Below, one piece after another: positions 8,324-17,163 of a DNA stretch of 64,000 bases; the stretch's first letter is position 1, and every line of letters starts with the position of its first letter. Made by a program: the position numbers and the translations under genes. The stretch is from Candidatus Neomarinimicrobiota bacterium (lineage in GTDB: Bacteria; Fidelibacterota; Marinisomatia; Marinisomatales; TCS55), in assembly GCA_018651745.1 (NCBI GenBank), contig JABIDL010000041.1, positions 1 to 64,000 of the forward strand. Direction: 5' to 3'. The notes beneath the pieces were generated by a model that had not been told where the DNA came from, ran no database searches, and saw nothing but the letters and a program-made list of their open reading frames with translations.

Positions 8324-8360
8324 AAGGAGGATATGGGAAACCATATCCTCCTTTTTTTTT
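8324..8360 (+). terminator. strong intrinsic terminator after the repeat-protein gene
   Basis: A 13-bp perfect stem (8324-8336 with 8341-8353) closes a GAAA tetraloop and runs into a series of T ending at 8360. It lies about 110 bases after the stop codon at 8211 and about 60 bases before the next gene, isolating the two. Confidence 0.93.
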
Positions 8361-8423
8361 ATACAGTTTGACTTTACAGCCGGCGCCTGTCGAAATTCTA
8401 TTAATTATTGGGAGACCTAAACA

Positions 8424-11400
8424 ATGTGTAATTCAAAATACTATCTTTTTGCCACCACACTTATCGTAAGCGCTGCTTTCTTAACGCCGGGGAGAGCCCA
8501 GCTAAAATCCTTAGAAACCGAGGATGTCCAAATTATTTATACAAGCCCACTGCATAAATATCTTATACCCCAACTTGTAAGCACATTCACCAATTCTTAC
8601 AATTTCCATAGGAATATGTTTGATTATACACCCACAGAGAATATTACAATCCTAATGCAGGATTTTGGGGACTTTGGTCATGGTGGCGCAGATGCACTTC
8701 CAACAAACAACGTCAATATCGGGATTGGACCCTTTAATTATGTTTATGAAACAATGCCCGCCAGCGAACGAATGAATTGGCTTATGCATCATGAGTTGAC
8801 GCATATTGTGACCACAGATATGCCAAACAATGTTGATAGGTTTTGGCGCGGGCTTTTTCGCGGAAAGGTATCCACCTCCATTGACGATCCTATTTCGATT
8901 ATGTATAGTTACCTCACCAATCCAAGAAGGTATGCCCCCCGCTGGTATCACGAAGGCTCGGCAGTTTTTATGGAATCTTGGATGGCAAATACAAAAGGAC
9001 GCGTTTTTGGTGCTTACGATGAAATGGTCTTCCGAACTCGCGTAAGAGCTAATGCTACAATATATGATATTGTAGGTCTTGAATCTGAAGGAAAAACAAC
9101 CGATTTCCAAATTGGTGTCAATTCCTATCTTTATGGCACGCGATTTATTTGCTATGCCGCAAATACCTATGGTCCGGAAAAATTTGTGGAGTGGGTTTCA
9201 AGAAAAGATGGCAGTAAAGCATATTTTACATCCCAGTTTAAAAAAGTATTTGGGCTAAGCATTGACAAAGCATGGTCTGATTGGATTCAATGGGAGCGCG
9301 AATTCCAAACAAACAATCTTGAACTCGTTAGACAATATCCCACCACACAATTTCGTCCGGTTTCAAATATGTCGCTGGGGTCTGTCTCAAAAGGGTTTTA
9401 TGATGATAAAAATGGAAAAATTTATGTAGGCGTTTTTTATCCCGCCGAAGTGTCGCACATAGCTGCAATTGATGTAAAAACCGGCGCAATGGAAAAAGTG
9501 GCAGACATCCACGGCGCTGCAATCTTTTTTGTAATGTCTGCGGCGTTCGATCCGGATAAAGGCGATTTGTTTTTCACCATGGATAACGGACATTGGCGCG
9601 ATCTTTGGATGGTAAATGTTTATACCAAGGAATCTAAAAAGTTGTACGAAGATTTGAGAACCGGGCATTTAGCATTTAACCAAGCAGATAATTCACTATG
9701 GGGAATTCGGAATGCAGATGGATACTCAACGGTCATCCGACTAGAAGCGCCGTACGAGGAATTCAGCTCAATTAAAACGTTTGGTTACGGTGGCGCGTTT
9801 GAGGAATACGATGCTCACACAATGGATATTTCGCCAGACGGGGAAACCCTATCTATTGTAAAGGTGGATATGAATGGCATTCACCGGCTTACGCATGTTT
9901 CCATGGAAAGCGCGATGTCCGGAGATTTTACAGGAAAACCAATCTTTGATTTTGATACAAGCGCACCCGAGAACTTTGTGTTCTCAAAAGATGGACGATA
10001 CCAATACGGATCCTCCTATTATTCAGGTGTTTCAAATATTTTTCGCTATGATGCGGCGGAAGACACAGTTGTTGCACTAAGCAATGCAGAAACCGGATTC
10101 TTCAACCCAATCCCAGTTTCCGATGATTCTTTAATTGTGCTACGATATACAAGCGACGGTTTTCGCCCGGTGATGATTCCTAATCAGGAAGTGGAAGATG
10201 TAAGCGCCGTTAATTTTCTTGGTTGGGATATTTATGACAAACATCCCGTTGTTCAGACATGGGCGACAAAAGCCCCCACCAATCTTGATCTTGAAAAAAT
10301 TATAATTAAAGAAGGCGACTATAAACCAATATCAACCATGGGTCTTTCATCTATATATCCAGTTGTGCAGGCGTACCAAGACCCTAAATATCCTGCGTAT
10401 GGAGTTCGCATGAATTTTATGTCCACCCTTGGGCTGAATAAAGCCGACCTTACTATTACATATTCCCCACAAGATTCCATTCCAGATGACCAGAAAATTC
10501 ATGCGATTGGAACATTTAAATTGAATGTGATGACCGGTCCGCTGGCAGGTTCGTGGACATTTAGTGGCGGGAAAGACGCTTCAGATTTTTATGATCTTTT
10601 TGGTCCAACCATCAGCAGCCGAAAGGGGTCCTTTATCCGCACCAGTTTTTCAAAATCGATCAATAGCCATTTACCATTAAACATGGCGACAAGCATTGCA
10701 GTTTATGGTGGGTTTGAAGAGTTACCCGACTATCAGGACCAGCCGGCAGCATATGATAAATTTCTTTCAGGAAGTCTATCGTTTAGTCATTATAAAGCAC
10801 GCCGAACACTTGGGTCTATAGATCAGGAAAAAGGCAGGATTGCATCTTTCTCGTTATCTGGATCTTATCTTCCCCACTCTGCGGATACTCCTAAATTATA
10901 CACGAAAGGAACGCTAAATGCCTCGTATGGTGCACTGCTTCCACTTGTAGATCACCTCCCTTTATGGATTCGCGCTTCCGCAGGGAACTCCATGAGAATT
11001 TTAGGCGATAAAACAATTGCAGACGAAAACGCTTCATTCGGCTATTATTATTTTGGAGGCTTTGGCAATAACTGGATTGATTATCAAGGCATTAAACGTT
11101 ACCGGCAATATTATACATTTCCGGGCACAGGAATTACGAGCCTTGGTGGAACAAATTTTGTTAAAGTATTGGGTGAATTAATTCTACCCGCTCTCAGGTT
11201 CCGCCATGTGGGCACACCTTTTTTCTACCTGAACTGGGCTCGACTGTCACTATTCTCATCTGTTTTGCAAGGCGGAATTTTTGCAGGGAATCTGCTTAGC
11301 TATGAAAGCTCAACTTTTGGCGAGGAAATTACACGAGCTACAAACTTGGGCGCTCAAATTGATTTCCGACTTGTACTTTTTTCTTATATGAGATCAACAC

Positions 11401-11498
11401 TATCTGTGGGGTATGCTATTGCAAAGGCAGAGCTTAAAAACGGCTCAACTTTAGAGTATAGTCCGGAGCTGATGATATCCCTTCAGATATTGGATTGA
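8424..11498 (+). CDS. outer-membrane metallopeptidase-like protein with TolB-type propeller and beta-barrel
   Basis: Large exported protein of 1024 residues. A signal peptide spans about 1-25. Residues 30-280 resemble the peptidase MA-like gluzincin domain: zinc motif HELTH (123-127), and a downstream HEGSAVF block with Glu177 as likely third ligand. About 300-640 holds repeated strands in TolB/WD40-like propeller style (for example ISPDGETLSIV). About 680-1024 is rich in alternating aromatic strands and ends in a beta-strand, like an Omp85/surface-antigen barrel. This suggests an outer-membrane-anchored protease facing either side. The next gene starts one base after its stop (TGA, then GTG), so the two are translationally coupled. 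Confidence 0.8.
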   Translation: MCNSKYYLFATTLIVSAAFLTPGRAQLKSLETEDVQIIYTSPLHKYLIPQLVSTFTNSYNFHRNMFDYTPTENITILMQDFGDFGHGGADALPTNNVNIGIGPFNYVYETMPASERMNWLMHHELTHIVTTDMPNNVDRFWRGLFRGKVSTSIDDPISIMYSYLTNPRRYAPRWYHEGSAVFMESWMANTKGRVFGAYDEMVFRTRVRANATIYDIVGLESEGKTTDFQIGVNSYLYGTRFICYAANTYGPEKFVEWVSRKDGSKAYFTSQFKKVFGLSIDKAWSDWIQWEREFQTNNLELVRQYPTTQFRPVSNMSLGSVSKGFYDDKNGKIYVGVFYPAEVSHIAAIDVKTGAMEKVADIHGAAIFFVMSAAFDPDKGDLFFTMDNGHWRDLWMVNVYTKESKKLYEDLRTGHLAFNQADNSLWGIRNADGYSTVIRLEAPYEEFSSIKTFGYGGAFEEYDAHTMDISPDGETLSIVKVDMNGIHRLTHVSMESAMSGDFTGKPIFDFDTSAPENFVFSKDGRYQYGSSYYSGVSNIFRYDAAEDTVVALSNAETGFFNPIPVSDDSLIVLRYTSDGFRPVMIPNQEVEDVSAVNFLGWDIYDKHPVVQTWATKAPTNLDLEKIIIKEGDYKPISTMGLSSIYPVVQAYQDPKYPAYGVRMNFMSTLGLNKADLTITYSPQDSIPDDQKIHAIGTFKLNVMTGPLAGSWTFSGGKDASDFYDLFGPTISSRKGSFIRTSFSKSINSHLPLNMATSIAVYGGFEELPDYQDQPAAYDKFLSGSLSFSHYKARRTLGSIDQEKGRIASFSLSGSYLPHSADTPKLYTKGTLNASYGALLPLVDHLPLWIRASAGNSMRILGDKTIADENASFGYYYFGGFGNNWIDYQGIKRYRQYYTFPGTGITSLGGTNFVKVLGELILPALRFRHVGTPFFYLNWARLSLFSSVLQGGIFAGNLLSYESSTFGEEITRATNLGAQIDFRLVLFSYMRSTLSVGYAIAKAELKNGSTLEYSPELMISLQILD

Positions 11499-11499
11499 C

Positions 11500-12546
11500 G
11501 TGTATTTTGATCTGATTCTTAAAATAGCCTTCAGCCTTCTTCCGGCTGTAATTATGCTTCTTGTGTTCATGTTTATGGATAGCTATAAACTCATGGACAT
11601 AAAAACCGTGGTTATAGCAATTATCATTGGGTCCCTATCCGCAGTAGTATCATATTTTGTAAATGATCCCTTAGTAGCGTACCTATCGGATAAATTTGTC
11701 ATAGACATAGATACAGTCTGGACATTTTATTCTCGGTATGGCGCACCGTTTGTTGAGGAGTTTTTTAAAGGTTTCATTTTGGTTTATTTAATTCGTACAA
11801 ATAAGATTGGATTCAACATTGATGCAGCCATTTATGGATTTGGGCTGGGTGCCGGCTTTGCGATTATTGAAAATTTGTACTATGTTTATGTACTTGCCAC
11901 TGACACAAATCTAACCGTTTTTATTATTCGTGGTTTCGGAACAGCAGTGATGCACGGCGGGACGATGACTTTATTTGCAATGATTGCAAAGACAATGACA
12001 GATCGAAAGGTTTGGGGAGAGTGGGGAGGGTTTATTCCCGGGTTTCTTACGGCGGTTGTTTTTCATTCTTTTTACAACCATTTCTTTTTCAACCCGCTAA
12101 TTTTAACACTTTTGAATGTGATCACCATTCCGGTTATTTTGATGATTATTTTTAAACGCTCCGAAAAATTTCTACAGAACTGGCTTGGCGTTGGTTTTGA
12201 TTCCGATCAGGAATTATTGGATATGGTTAACCAAGGTAAAATGTCTGACACTAAAGTAGGAGAATATTTACAGTCTATTAAAGATCGCTTCCCTGGCGAA
12301 GCAGTATTTGATATGATTTGTCTTCTGAGGATACACCTTGAATTATCCATGCGCGCTAAAGGTGTGCTGATGATGAGAGAAGCCGGCGTTGATGTAGAGC
12401 CCGATGAGGATTTAAAAGACAAATTCAATGAACTTCATTTTTTGGAAGATAATATTGGAAAAACCGGTATGATGGCGCTTGGACCGTTTCTTCATCAAAG
12501 CAGTCAAGATCTTTGGCAATTGCACATGCTCGGGAAAGAAGTTTAA
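11500..12546 (+). CDS. PrsW-family intramembrane metalloprotease-like protein
   Basis: Polytopic membrane protein of 348 residues starting with GTG one base after the preceding stop. PrsW/CPBP-type motifs are visible: a paired Glu block APFVEEFFKG, then GFAIIENLYYV, then RGFGTAVMHGG and FHSFYNHF, which together supply the Glu and His residues used as metal ligands. About seven membrane helices occupy the first 225 residues; the last 120 are soluble and helical. In Bacillus, PrsW makes the first cut in an anti-sigma factor. Here the coupled neighbour is an outer-membrane protease-like protein; the substrate is unknown. Confidence 0.8.
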   Translation: MYFDLILKIAFSLLPAVIMLLVFMFMDSYKLMDIKTVVIAIIIGSLSAVVSYFVNDPLVAYLSDKFVIDIDTVWTFYSRYGAPFVEEFFKGFILVYLIRTNKIGFNIDAAIYGFGLGAGFAIIENLYYVYVLATDTNLTVFIIRGFGTAVMHGGTMTLFAMIAKTMTDRKVWGEWGGFIPGFLTAVVFHSFYNHFFFNPLILTLLNVITIPVILMIIFKRSEKFLQNWLGVGFDSDQELLDMVNQGKMSDTKVGEYLQSIKDRFPGEAVFDMICLLRIHLELSMRAKGVLMMREAGVDVEPDEDLKDKFNELHFLEDNIGKTGMMALGPFLHQSSQDLWQLHMLGKEV

Positions 12547-12561
12547 TTAAAAATTTATACT

Positions 12562-12945
12562 ATGGCGACAACCATTACAAATGGCATTCGGATTGAAGTG
12601 AAGTCCAGCTTTCTTCCCGAACGATCCAACCCTCCAAAACCACTGTTTGTTTTTGCATATCATATCACCATTACAAATGATGGCAATCATCCTGTGAAAC
12701 TGAAAGATCGATATTGGCACATTACCGATGCAAATGGGAATATCGAGGAAATTAGAGGACCGGGCGTTGTTGGGAATCAACCAAGGTTACAAAATAATGA
12801 CATATTTGAATATACGAGTTATTGTCCGCTTCCAACGGCCTTTGGAGTGATGAAAGGTGCTTTTAGAATGATAAGAGATTCTGGCGAAAGTTTTTTAGCA
12901 AAAATTGACCCTTTTAAACTATCTGTACCGTTTTCGGTTAATTAG
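12562..12945 (+). CDS. apaG: ApaG domain protein (DUF525)
   Basis: Small cytosolic beta-sandwich of 127 residues, the usual ApaG length. Family signatures are seen: FAYHITITNDG, LKDRYWHITDANG, and the glycine-rich GPGVVGNQPRL with a following YTSYCPL and GVMKGAFRM. ApaG is linked to cobalt/magnesium resistance and Ap4A in enterobacteria, but its activity is not settled. It lies 15 bases after the PrsW-like gene on the same strand and overlaps the convergent reductase by four bases. Confidence 0.93.
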   Translation: MATTITNGIRIEVKSSFLPERSNPPKPLFVFAYHITITNDGNHPVKLKDRYWHITDANGNIEEIRGPGVVGNQPRLQNNDIFEYTSYCPLPTAFGVMKGAFRMIRDSGESFLAKIDPFKLSVPFSVN

Positions 12946-13904
12946 TGGTCATATAATTTCCTAACCCAATTTATTTCATCATCAGAAAGCAATTCGCCAA
13001 GGCAAGCTGCGTTATTTACTTGGTTCACATTTCGTTGCCCCAACAAAACACAACTGTTTGAAGAGTCAGAATGCAGAATATCAATAACTCCACTCAAGAC
13101 AGGATGAGGACGATCGAAAAACTTTTTGCGCAACTGATCGGCATTGTGTTTCATTATATCAATAATTTTTTGGCTCTTGAAGTCATTTACATTGACTCTA
13201 AAGTCACCGTCTTTAAACAAAGGCGGTTCATTGTATTTGCCAGATAAAAGACCATGCTTTAAGGGAGAAAAAAAACACACTCCAAGATTTTTTTCCTCAA
13301 TCCATTTTTTTAATCCACTGGATTTGTAATTATCGTCCCAGACATTTCTGTACGGTTGAACGACATCGGGATCAGCTTTTTCTATATATTTCATTATTTT
13401 TCCAAGGTCCCAATCAGATAGACCAATAAACCGGGTTTTCCCCTCTTCTTTTAATTTTCTAACTGTATCTATCGCCCCATCAAACAATTCGCCATTTTTC
13501 CCAAAATTACAATGATGTAAATACAAAAGATCTACGCAGTCTGTTTTGAGGTTTTTCAGAGACCTTTCCATATTTTGTCGCATATGGCTAGGGGTATACC
13601 ATGTATTATAAGGACCTTTATCCCACCCAACTTTTGTGGCAAGAAAAATGTCATTCCTTGGGATAGATTTCCACATGGCGCCAATGATGGATTCAGAACG
13701 ACCATTTCCATACACATCGGCAGTATCCCAATGATGGATGCCGGACTTCCACGCCTGTAAAAGCGCTGCCGAAGAATCGGCATCATCCTGTTCTGCCCAT
13801 CCGACAGAAACTGATGCGTTTTTGTTTTCCCCGCCATAAGACCATGTACCAAGGCTTATGACTGATACACTTTCTTGAGTTCTTCCTAAAATAATTTTTC
13901 GCAA
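12942..13904 (-). CDS. aldo/keto reductase family oxidoreductase
   Basis: NADPH-dependent TIM-barrel reductase of 320 residues. The catalytic tetrad can be placed as Asp60, Tyr65 (DVYGNGRSE), Lys91 (ATKVGWD) and His130 (LLYLHH). The Tas/YajO-like lineage fits the segment GLSDWD and the C-terminal RNVNQVNNA block for cofactor binding. The substrate is not predictable. Its upstream region (13905-13956) is shared with the divergent Smr gene. Confidence 0.92.
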   Translation of the reverse strand: MRKIILGRTQESVSVISLGTWSYGGENKNASVSVGWAEQDDADSSAALLQAWKSGIHHWDTADVYGNGRSESIIGAMWKSIPRNDIFLATKVGWDKGPYNTWYTPSHMRQNMERSLKNLKTDCVDLLYLHHCNFGKNGELFDGAIDTVRKLKEEGKTRFIGLSDWDLGKIMKYIEKADPDVVQPYRNVWDDNYKSSGLKKWIEEKNLGVCFFSPLKHGLLSGKYNEPPLFKDGDFRVNVNDFKSQKIIDIMKHNADQLRKKFFDRPHPVLSGVIDILHSDSSNSCVLLGQRNVNQVNNAACLGELLSDDEINWVRKLYDH

Positions 13905-13956
13905 TTGTTTAAATTTCCTTTCTTAAAATTAACAAATATATCGGATAATCAACTCA

Positions 13957-14277
13957 ATGAAAATAGTAGACATCGGACATAATAATTATTCTCTGGACAA
14001 TGCAATGGTTGAGCTTGAAACTGCTGTGAGCCTGGCAATGCATGGGGGTACTATTCGAGTTATCAAGGTGATTCACGGCGTTGGTAGTGGCGCCATTCGA
14101 GGGGCTGTTCGCGTTTGGTGCTCTGAACAATCAGGTCGGTTTAAAGCTGTAATTTATGGAGAAGATTATGGGATTTTTCATCCCGAAAGTATGGATATGC
14201 GCACCGAATGCGGAATAAGAAGCCATGTTGATTATGGAACAAAAAACAGGGGAATGACTTTCATTTGGTTATATTAA
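13957..14277 (+). CDS. Smr-domain protein
   Basis: Stand-alone Smr (small MutS-related) domain of 106 residues. The signature loop is IHGVGSGAIR (39-48), which in MutS2 and SmrA-type proteins helps bind or cut nucleic acid. The usual N-terminal LDLHG motif is replaced by VDIGHNN (4-10), so nuclease activity is uncertain; His40 of the HGxGxG loop is kept. Confidence 0.8.
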   Translation: MKIVDIGHNNYSLDNAMVELETAVSLAMHGGTIRVIKVIHGVGSGAIRGAVRVWCSEQSGRFKAVIYGEDYGIFHPESMDMRTECGIRSHVDYGTKNRGMTFIWLY

Positions 14278-14335
14278 GATTCCACCTTATTGATCAAAAA
14301 AACCGTAAATTTCTTTTATAGAATAATTGGTAAAT

Positions 14336-15268
14336 ATGATAGAACAATATACTAAATATGACACCCTGTTTTCTAATTTGCGCCCCAATACTATAGGCGG
14401 AATAAAAATATATTCCCAAGAAGATGATTATATTATACAGCAAGATTATAATGCACTTACGAATGAAGAGCACAATATATGGAAGAGGCTTAAAGGCAAG
14501 TTGATTAACCCTTTGATGGAATATGCATGCGCAACATATATCAATGGCCTTTTCCTGCTTAATCTCAATTCGGATAGAATTCCAAACTTTTCAGAATTAA
14601 ACCCAAAGATTAAAAAAGCAAGTGGTTGGGAATTAATCCCTGTAGCAGGATTTGTGGATGAATATGTTTTTTTTGAACTTAATGCCAATCGCAAATTTCC
14701 AGTTACAGATATTGTACGAAAATCAAAGAGAATGGAAGAAAAATACGGCGATGTGTCAATCCAAAATGAGAACGACTATACACCAGAGCCGGATATTTTT
14801 CATGATGTTTGGGGGCACATCCCAATGTTAATGAATAAGAAATACGGTGATTTTTTAGCCGATATTGGTATGCTTGGGTTTAAAATTCTTAAAGACGACA
14901 AAGGACTTGGATCGGAACTTGTGGCACATAATTTAAAACGACTTCAGAACTTTGCTTGGTGGACCTATGAATTTGGTATTATGAAAAAACATGACAAAGG
15001 TAATGGCTTGCAAAAAATTAATAATGATATGAGCCATGAAATATATGGCGCAGGAATTTTATCCAGCTATGCTGAAACAAAGCGTGTTGTATCCTGCAGC
15101 AAAGGGGAATCTACATCATCTGAATTTCTTCCTTACAATATAGAGGATGTTGTTATGACTCGGTTTGACTACAGCGCAATTCAAGATCGATATTTTGTAA
15201 TTGATTCATTGGACAGTCTGTACCGATCTTTTTACGCTAATCAAAACCTATTTTGGTATAAAGGATAA
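14336..15268 (+). CDS. phhA: phenylalanine 4-hydroxylase-like aromatic amino acid hydroxylase
   Basis: Non-haem iron, pterin-dependent monooxygenase converting phenylalanine to tyrosine. The iron ligands are visible: His156 and His161 in DIFHDVWGHIPML and Glu212 in WWTYEFG, the family's 2-His-1-Glu facial triad. The 310-residue length is close to bacterial PhhA (about 260-300). The ATG at 14336 is preferred over an in-frame TTG at 14327. No pterin recycling gene (phhB) is nearby, so the biological pathway is not shown by context. A related aromatic hydroxylase is possible, but Phe is most likely. Confidence 0.85.
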   Translation: MIEQYTKYDTLFSNLRPNTIGGIKIYSQEDDYIIQQDYNALTNEEHNIWKRLKGKLINPLMEYACATYINGLFLLNLNSDRIPNFSELNPKIKKASGWELIPVAGFVDEYVFFELNANRKFPVTDIVRKSKRMEEKYGDVSIQNENDYTPEPDIFHDVWGHIPMLMNKKYGDFLADIGMLGFKILKDDKGLGSELVAHNLKRLQNFAWWTYEFGIMKKHDKGNGLQKINNDMSHEIYGAGILSSYAETKRVVSCSKGESTSSEFLPYNIEDVVMTRFDYSAIQDRYFVIDSLDSLYRSFYANQNLFWYKG

Positions 15269-15285
15269 TTATTACCTTTTTTCCT

Positions 15286-15840
15286 ATGAAAACTTCTTAT
15301 CCCATTCTTCTTTTTGTTGCGTTCATTTGGGTTTCCTGCGCTCCATCTCTCACTTCGCTCGCAGAAACCAACCCCCAAAAGGTGGTTGCAGTTCAGGACT
15401 CACTTTTATCGGCCAACCCAAATGATAAAATTATAAAAATAGCGCTTGTTACAGCCCACCTTAATATAGCACAATCTTCCAAGTCTCCGGAAAATTCTTA
15501 TCGCAATGCACTGAATTTGGATCCAAATAATGTTGAGGCAATATATCACCTTTCTATGATTGAAGGGCATCAGCTATTTAAAAAGGGAGACGAGTCGTCG
15601 CTTTGGGAATCGTTGGAATCGTATGCCCATTCTGCTGCGTTAATTGATTCGCTTGGAGAAGCTTTTTATTGGATGGGAAGAGTGTACGAAAAAAAAGACA
15701 ATCAAGATTTTGAGTTAATTATTGAATCATATCAAAAAGCAATTTCCCGAGAACTTTCACATCGCCTTCGGAAGGAGGCAATGCAACATTTATCTAGAAC
15801 TAAATCCCGGGAAAAAACATACAAAGATTTCTGGAAATAA
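15286..15840 (+). CDS. TPR-type lipoprotein
   Basis: Exported protein of 184 residues with a signal peptide ending in a lipobox (WVSC, Cys18). The mature part is helical and reads as two or three tetratricopeptide repeats (NALNLDPNNVEAIYHLSM, AFYWMGRVYEKKDN). It likely sits on the inner leaflet of the outer membrane as a scaffold. It starts 17 bases after the hydroxylase stop, and is separated from the motor operon by a weak terminator-like element and a strong promoter, so it may be only a neighbour of that operon. Confidence 0.8.
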   Translation: MKTSYPILLFVAFIWVSCAPSLTSLAETNPQKVVAVQDSLLSANPNDKIIKIALVTAHLNIAQSSKSPENSYRNALNLDPNNVEAIYHLSMIEGHQLFKKGDESSLWESLESYAHSAALIDSLGEAFYWMGRVYEKKDNQDFELIIESYQKAISRELSHRLRKEAMQHLSRTKSREKTYKDFWK

Positions 15841-15877
15841 ATCATTTATTAAAGTTATTATATATAATATTTTCTAT

Positions 15878-15908
15878 AAAAACCCAACTTGAGAACCCGA
15901 GGTTTTTT
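15878..15908 (+). terminator. weak terminator-like hairpin before the motor operon
   Basis: AAAAACC (15878-15884) can pair with GGTTTTT (15901-15907), followed by a short T run. The stem is only seven pairs, mostly A-T, with a 16-base loop, so it is a weak candidate for ending the phhA/TPR transcript. Confidence 0.3.
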
Positions 15909-15910
15909 AC

Positions 15911-15939
15911 TTGACACCTTAGCATAGTAGAAGTAAAAT
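15911..15939 (+). promoter_or_regulatory. consensus sigma-70 promoter of the motor operon
   Basis: A perfect -35 box TTGACA (15911-15916), an exact 17-base spacer and a -10 box TAAAAT (15934-15939). Transcription would start near 15946, giving a leader of about 50 bases before the ATG at 15997. This is the best promoter match in the window and suggests steady, strong expression. Confidence 0.8.
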
Positions 15940-15996
15940 TAGCTGTACTTGGTTAGCTAAATAATAGCTTTCCAAATCAATCCGAGGTAATTGTAA

Positions 15997-17163
15997 ATGA
16001 GTAAAACAAACTTTGTAAAAGCGGCAATTTTATGTCCTTTACTTCTCACGATATTTGTATCGGGCCTTCAGGCAAAGGACGAATATGAAATATCCGGAAA
16101 CATTGTGGGCGACGATGAAGAAAAAGTCACCGAAACAACGGTTTTATTATTAAAAGAAGACGGTTCAGAATCCCAGCGAACGGAATCATCTAAAAAACGT
16201 TTTGGTATGGGAGGTGGGGGTTTTTCGTTTGAAGATGTCCTTCCCGGAGAATATTCTATTAAAATAGACGCAGGTGCGCAAGGGACAGCAAACGTACCGG
16301 TATCAGTTGTGGATGACGATGTCGATTTAGGAGATGTGATACTTTCATCTGACGAGCCTAAGCCGATTGCTCAAAAAGAAAAAGCCGAAGATGTTTCCGA
16401 CCAGCCTGTTGAGCAGCCTGAAGAAGTTTCGGGGTCGGATAAAGATTATGTTATAAATGAACTGAATTTTGAAGTCAAAAAGCTCAACGCTGAAATCAAG
16501 CATTTAAATAATGAAATGGAAGATCTCAAAGCGTTAAGCAAAATGTGGATTAATCCCCTTGCAATTTATTCAAAAGAAATTATACTTAAGAATGGTAGCA
16601 CAGTTTTTGGAAAAATTGTGTATCAAGATGAAGAAACTCTAAAAGTAGAAACTCTTGTGGGTTATCTAATAATAAAACGTGAAAATGTAGTTCGTATTAT
16701 TGAAAATGTGGTGACAGAGGAATCCCAAGAGTATGTTCCTGAACAAATACGGGATAGTTATTCTCCACCACCAATGCCGAAGCTGGCCGAGCCTCAATAT
16801 ACATCGGGTAGCTTAAGTAGAGATGCCGCAAAGCAATATTCGGCCAATTGTGTTTTAGTTGGAAACATCAGCGAGAAGAAAGATAAACAAGGGAATTATA
16901 TTTTTACCGGTGAAGTAAAAAATATTGGAGGTCGACGCTCTGATTTTGTAAAGGTTGATTTTGTTTTTAGGAAAAACTGGAGTGGAGAAACTAAAACATT
17001 AACAACATTTGTTCGTGGTGCCTACCACACATTTGAATCCGGTATCACGACTGATGCCACTTTATTACCTGGAGCTTCGGGTGGATTTGAACTTTATGTT
17101 CCACACTCATTCGGGTCATTTATTGGGTATTCTTATATTATTGATTGGGAGGAATACGAATAA
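15997..17163 (+). CDS. secreted envelope protein with carboxypeptidase-like, coiled-coil and FxLYD-like regions; first gene of the motor operon
   Basis: 388 residues with an N-terminal signal peptide (about 1-27). Residues 30-110 resemble a carboxypeptidase-regulatory/Ig-like fold (ending PGEYSIKIDAG). An acidic linker and a short coiled coil (about 147-178) follow. A small beta unit at about 192-230 (NGSTVFGKIVYQDEETLKV) and a C-terminal FxLYD-like domain (about 285-385) close the protein. I cannot name it. It starts the seven-gene unit that contains motA, motB, fliF-like and fliG; its stop codon overlaps the next start (TAATG). It is a plausible periplasmic adaptor of the motor. Confidence 0.75.
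   Translation: MSKTNFVKAAILCPLLLTIFVSGLQAKDEYEISGNIVGDDEEKVTETTVLLLKEDGSESQRTESSKKRFGMGGGGFSFEDVLPGEYSIKIDAGAQGTANVPVSVVDDDVDLGDVILSSDEPKPIAQKEKAEDVSDQPVEQPEEVSGSDKDYVINELNFEVKKLNAEIKHLNNEMEDLKALSKMWINPLAIYSKEIILKNGSTVFGKIVYQDEETLKVETLVGYLIIKRENVVRIIENVVTEESQEYVPEQIRDSYSPPPMPKLAEPQYTSGSLSRDAAKQYSANCVLVGNISEKKDKQGNYIFTGEVKNIGGRRSDFVKVDFVFRKNWSGETKTLTTFVRGAYHTFESGITTDATLLPGASGGFELYVPHSFGSFIGYSYIIDWEEYE

Noticed and set aside
8324-8336. AAGGAGG followed closely by ATG inside the terminator stem
   Set aside because: The spacing to ATG is only two bases and the site is fully paired in the hairpin, so it is not a likely translation start.
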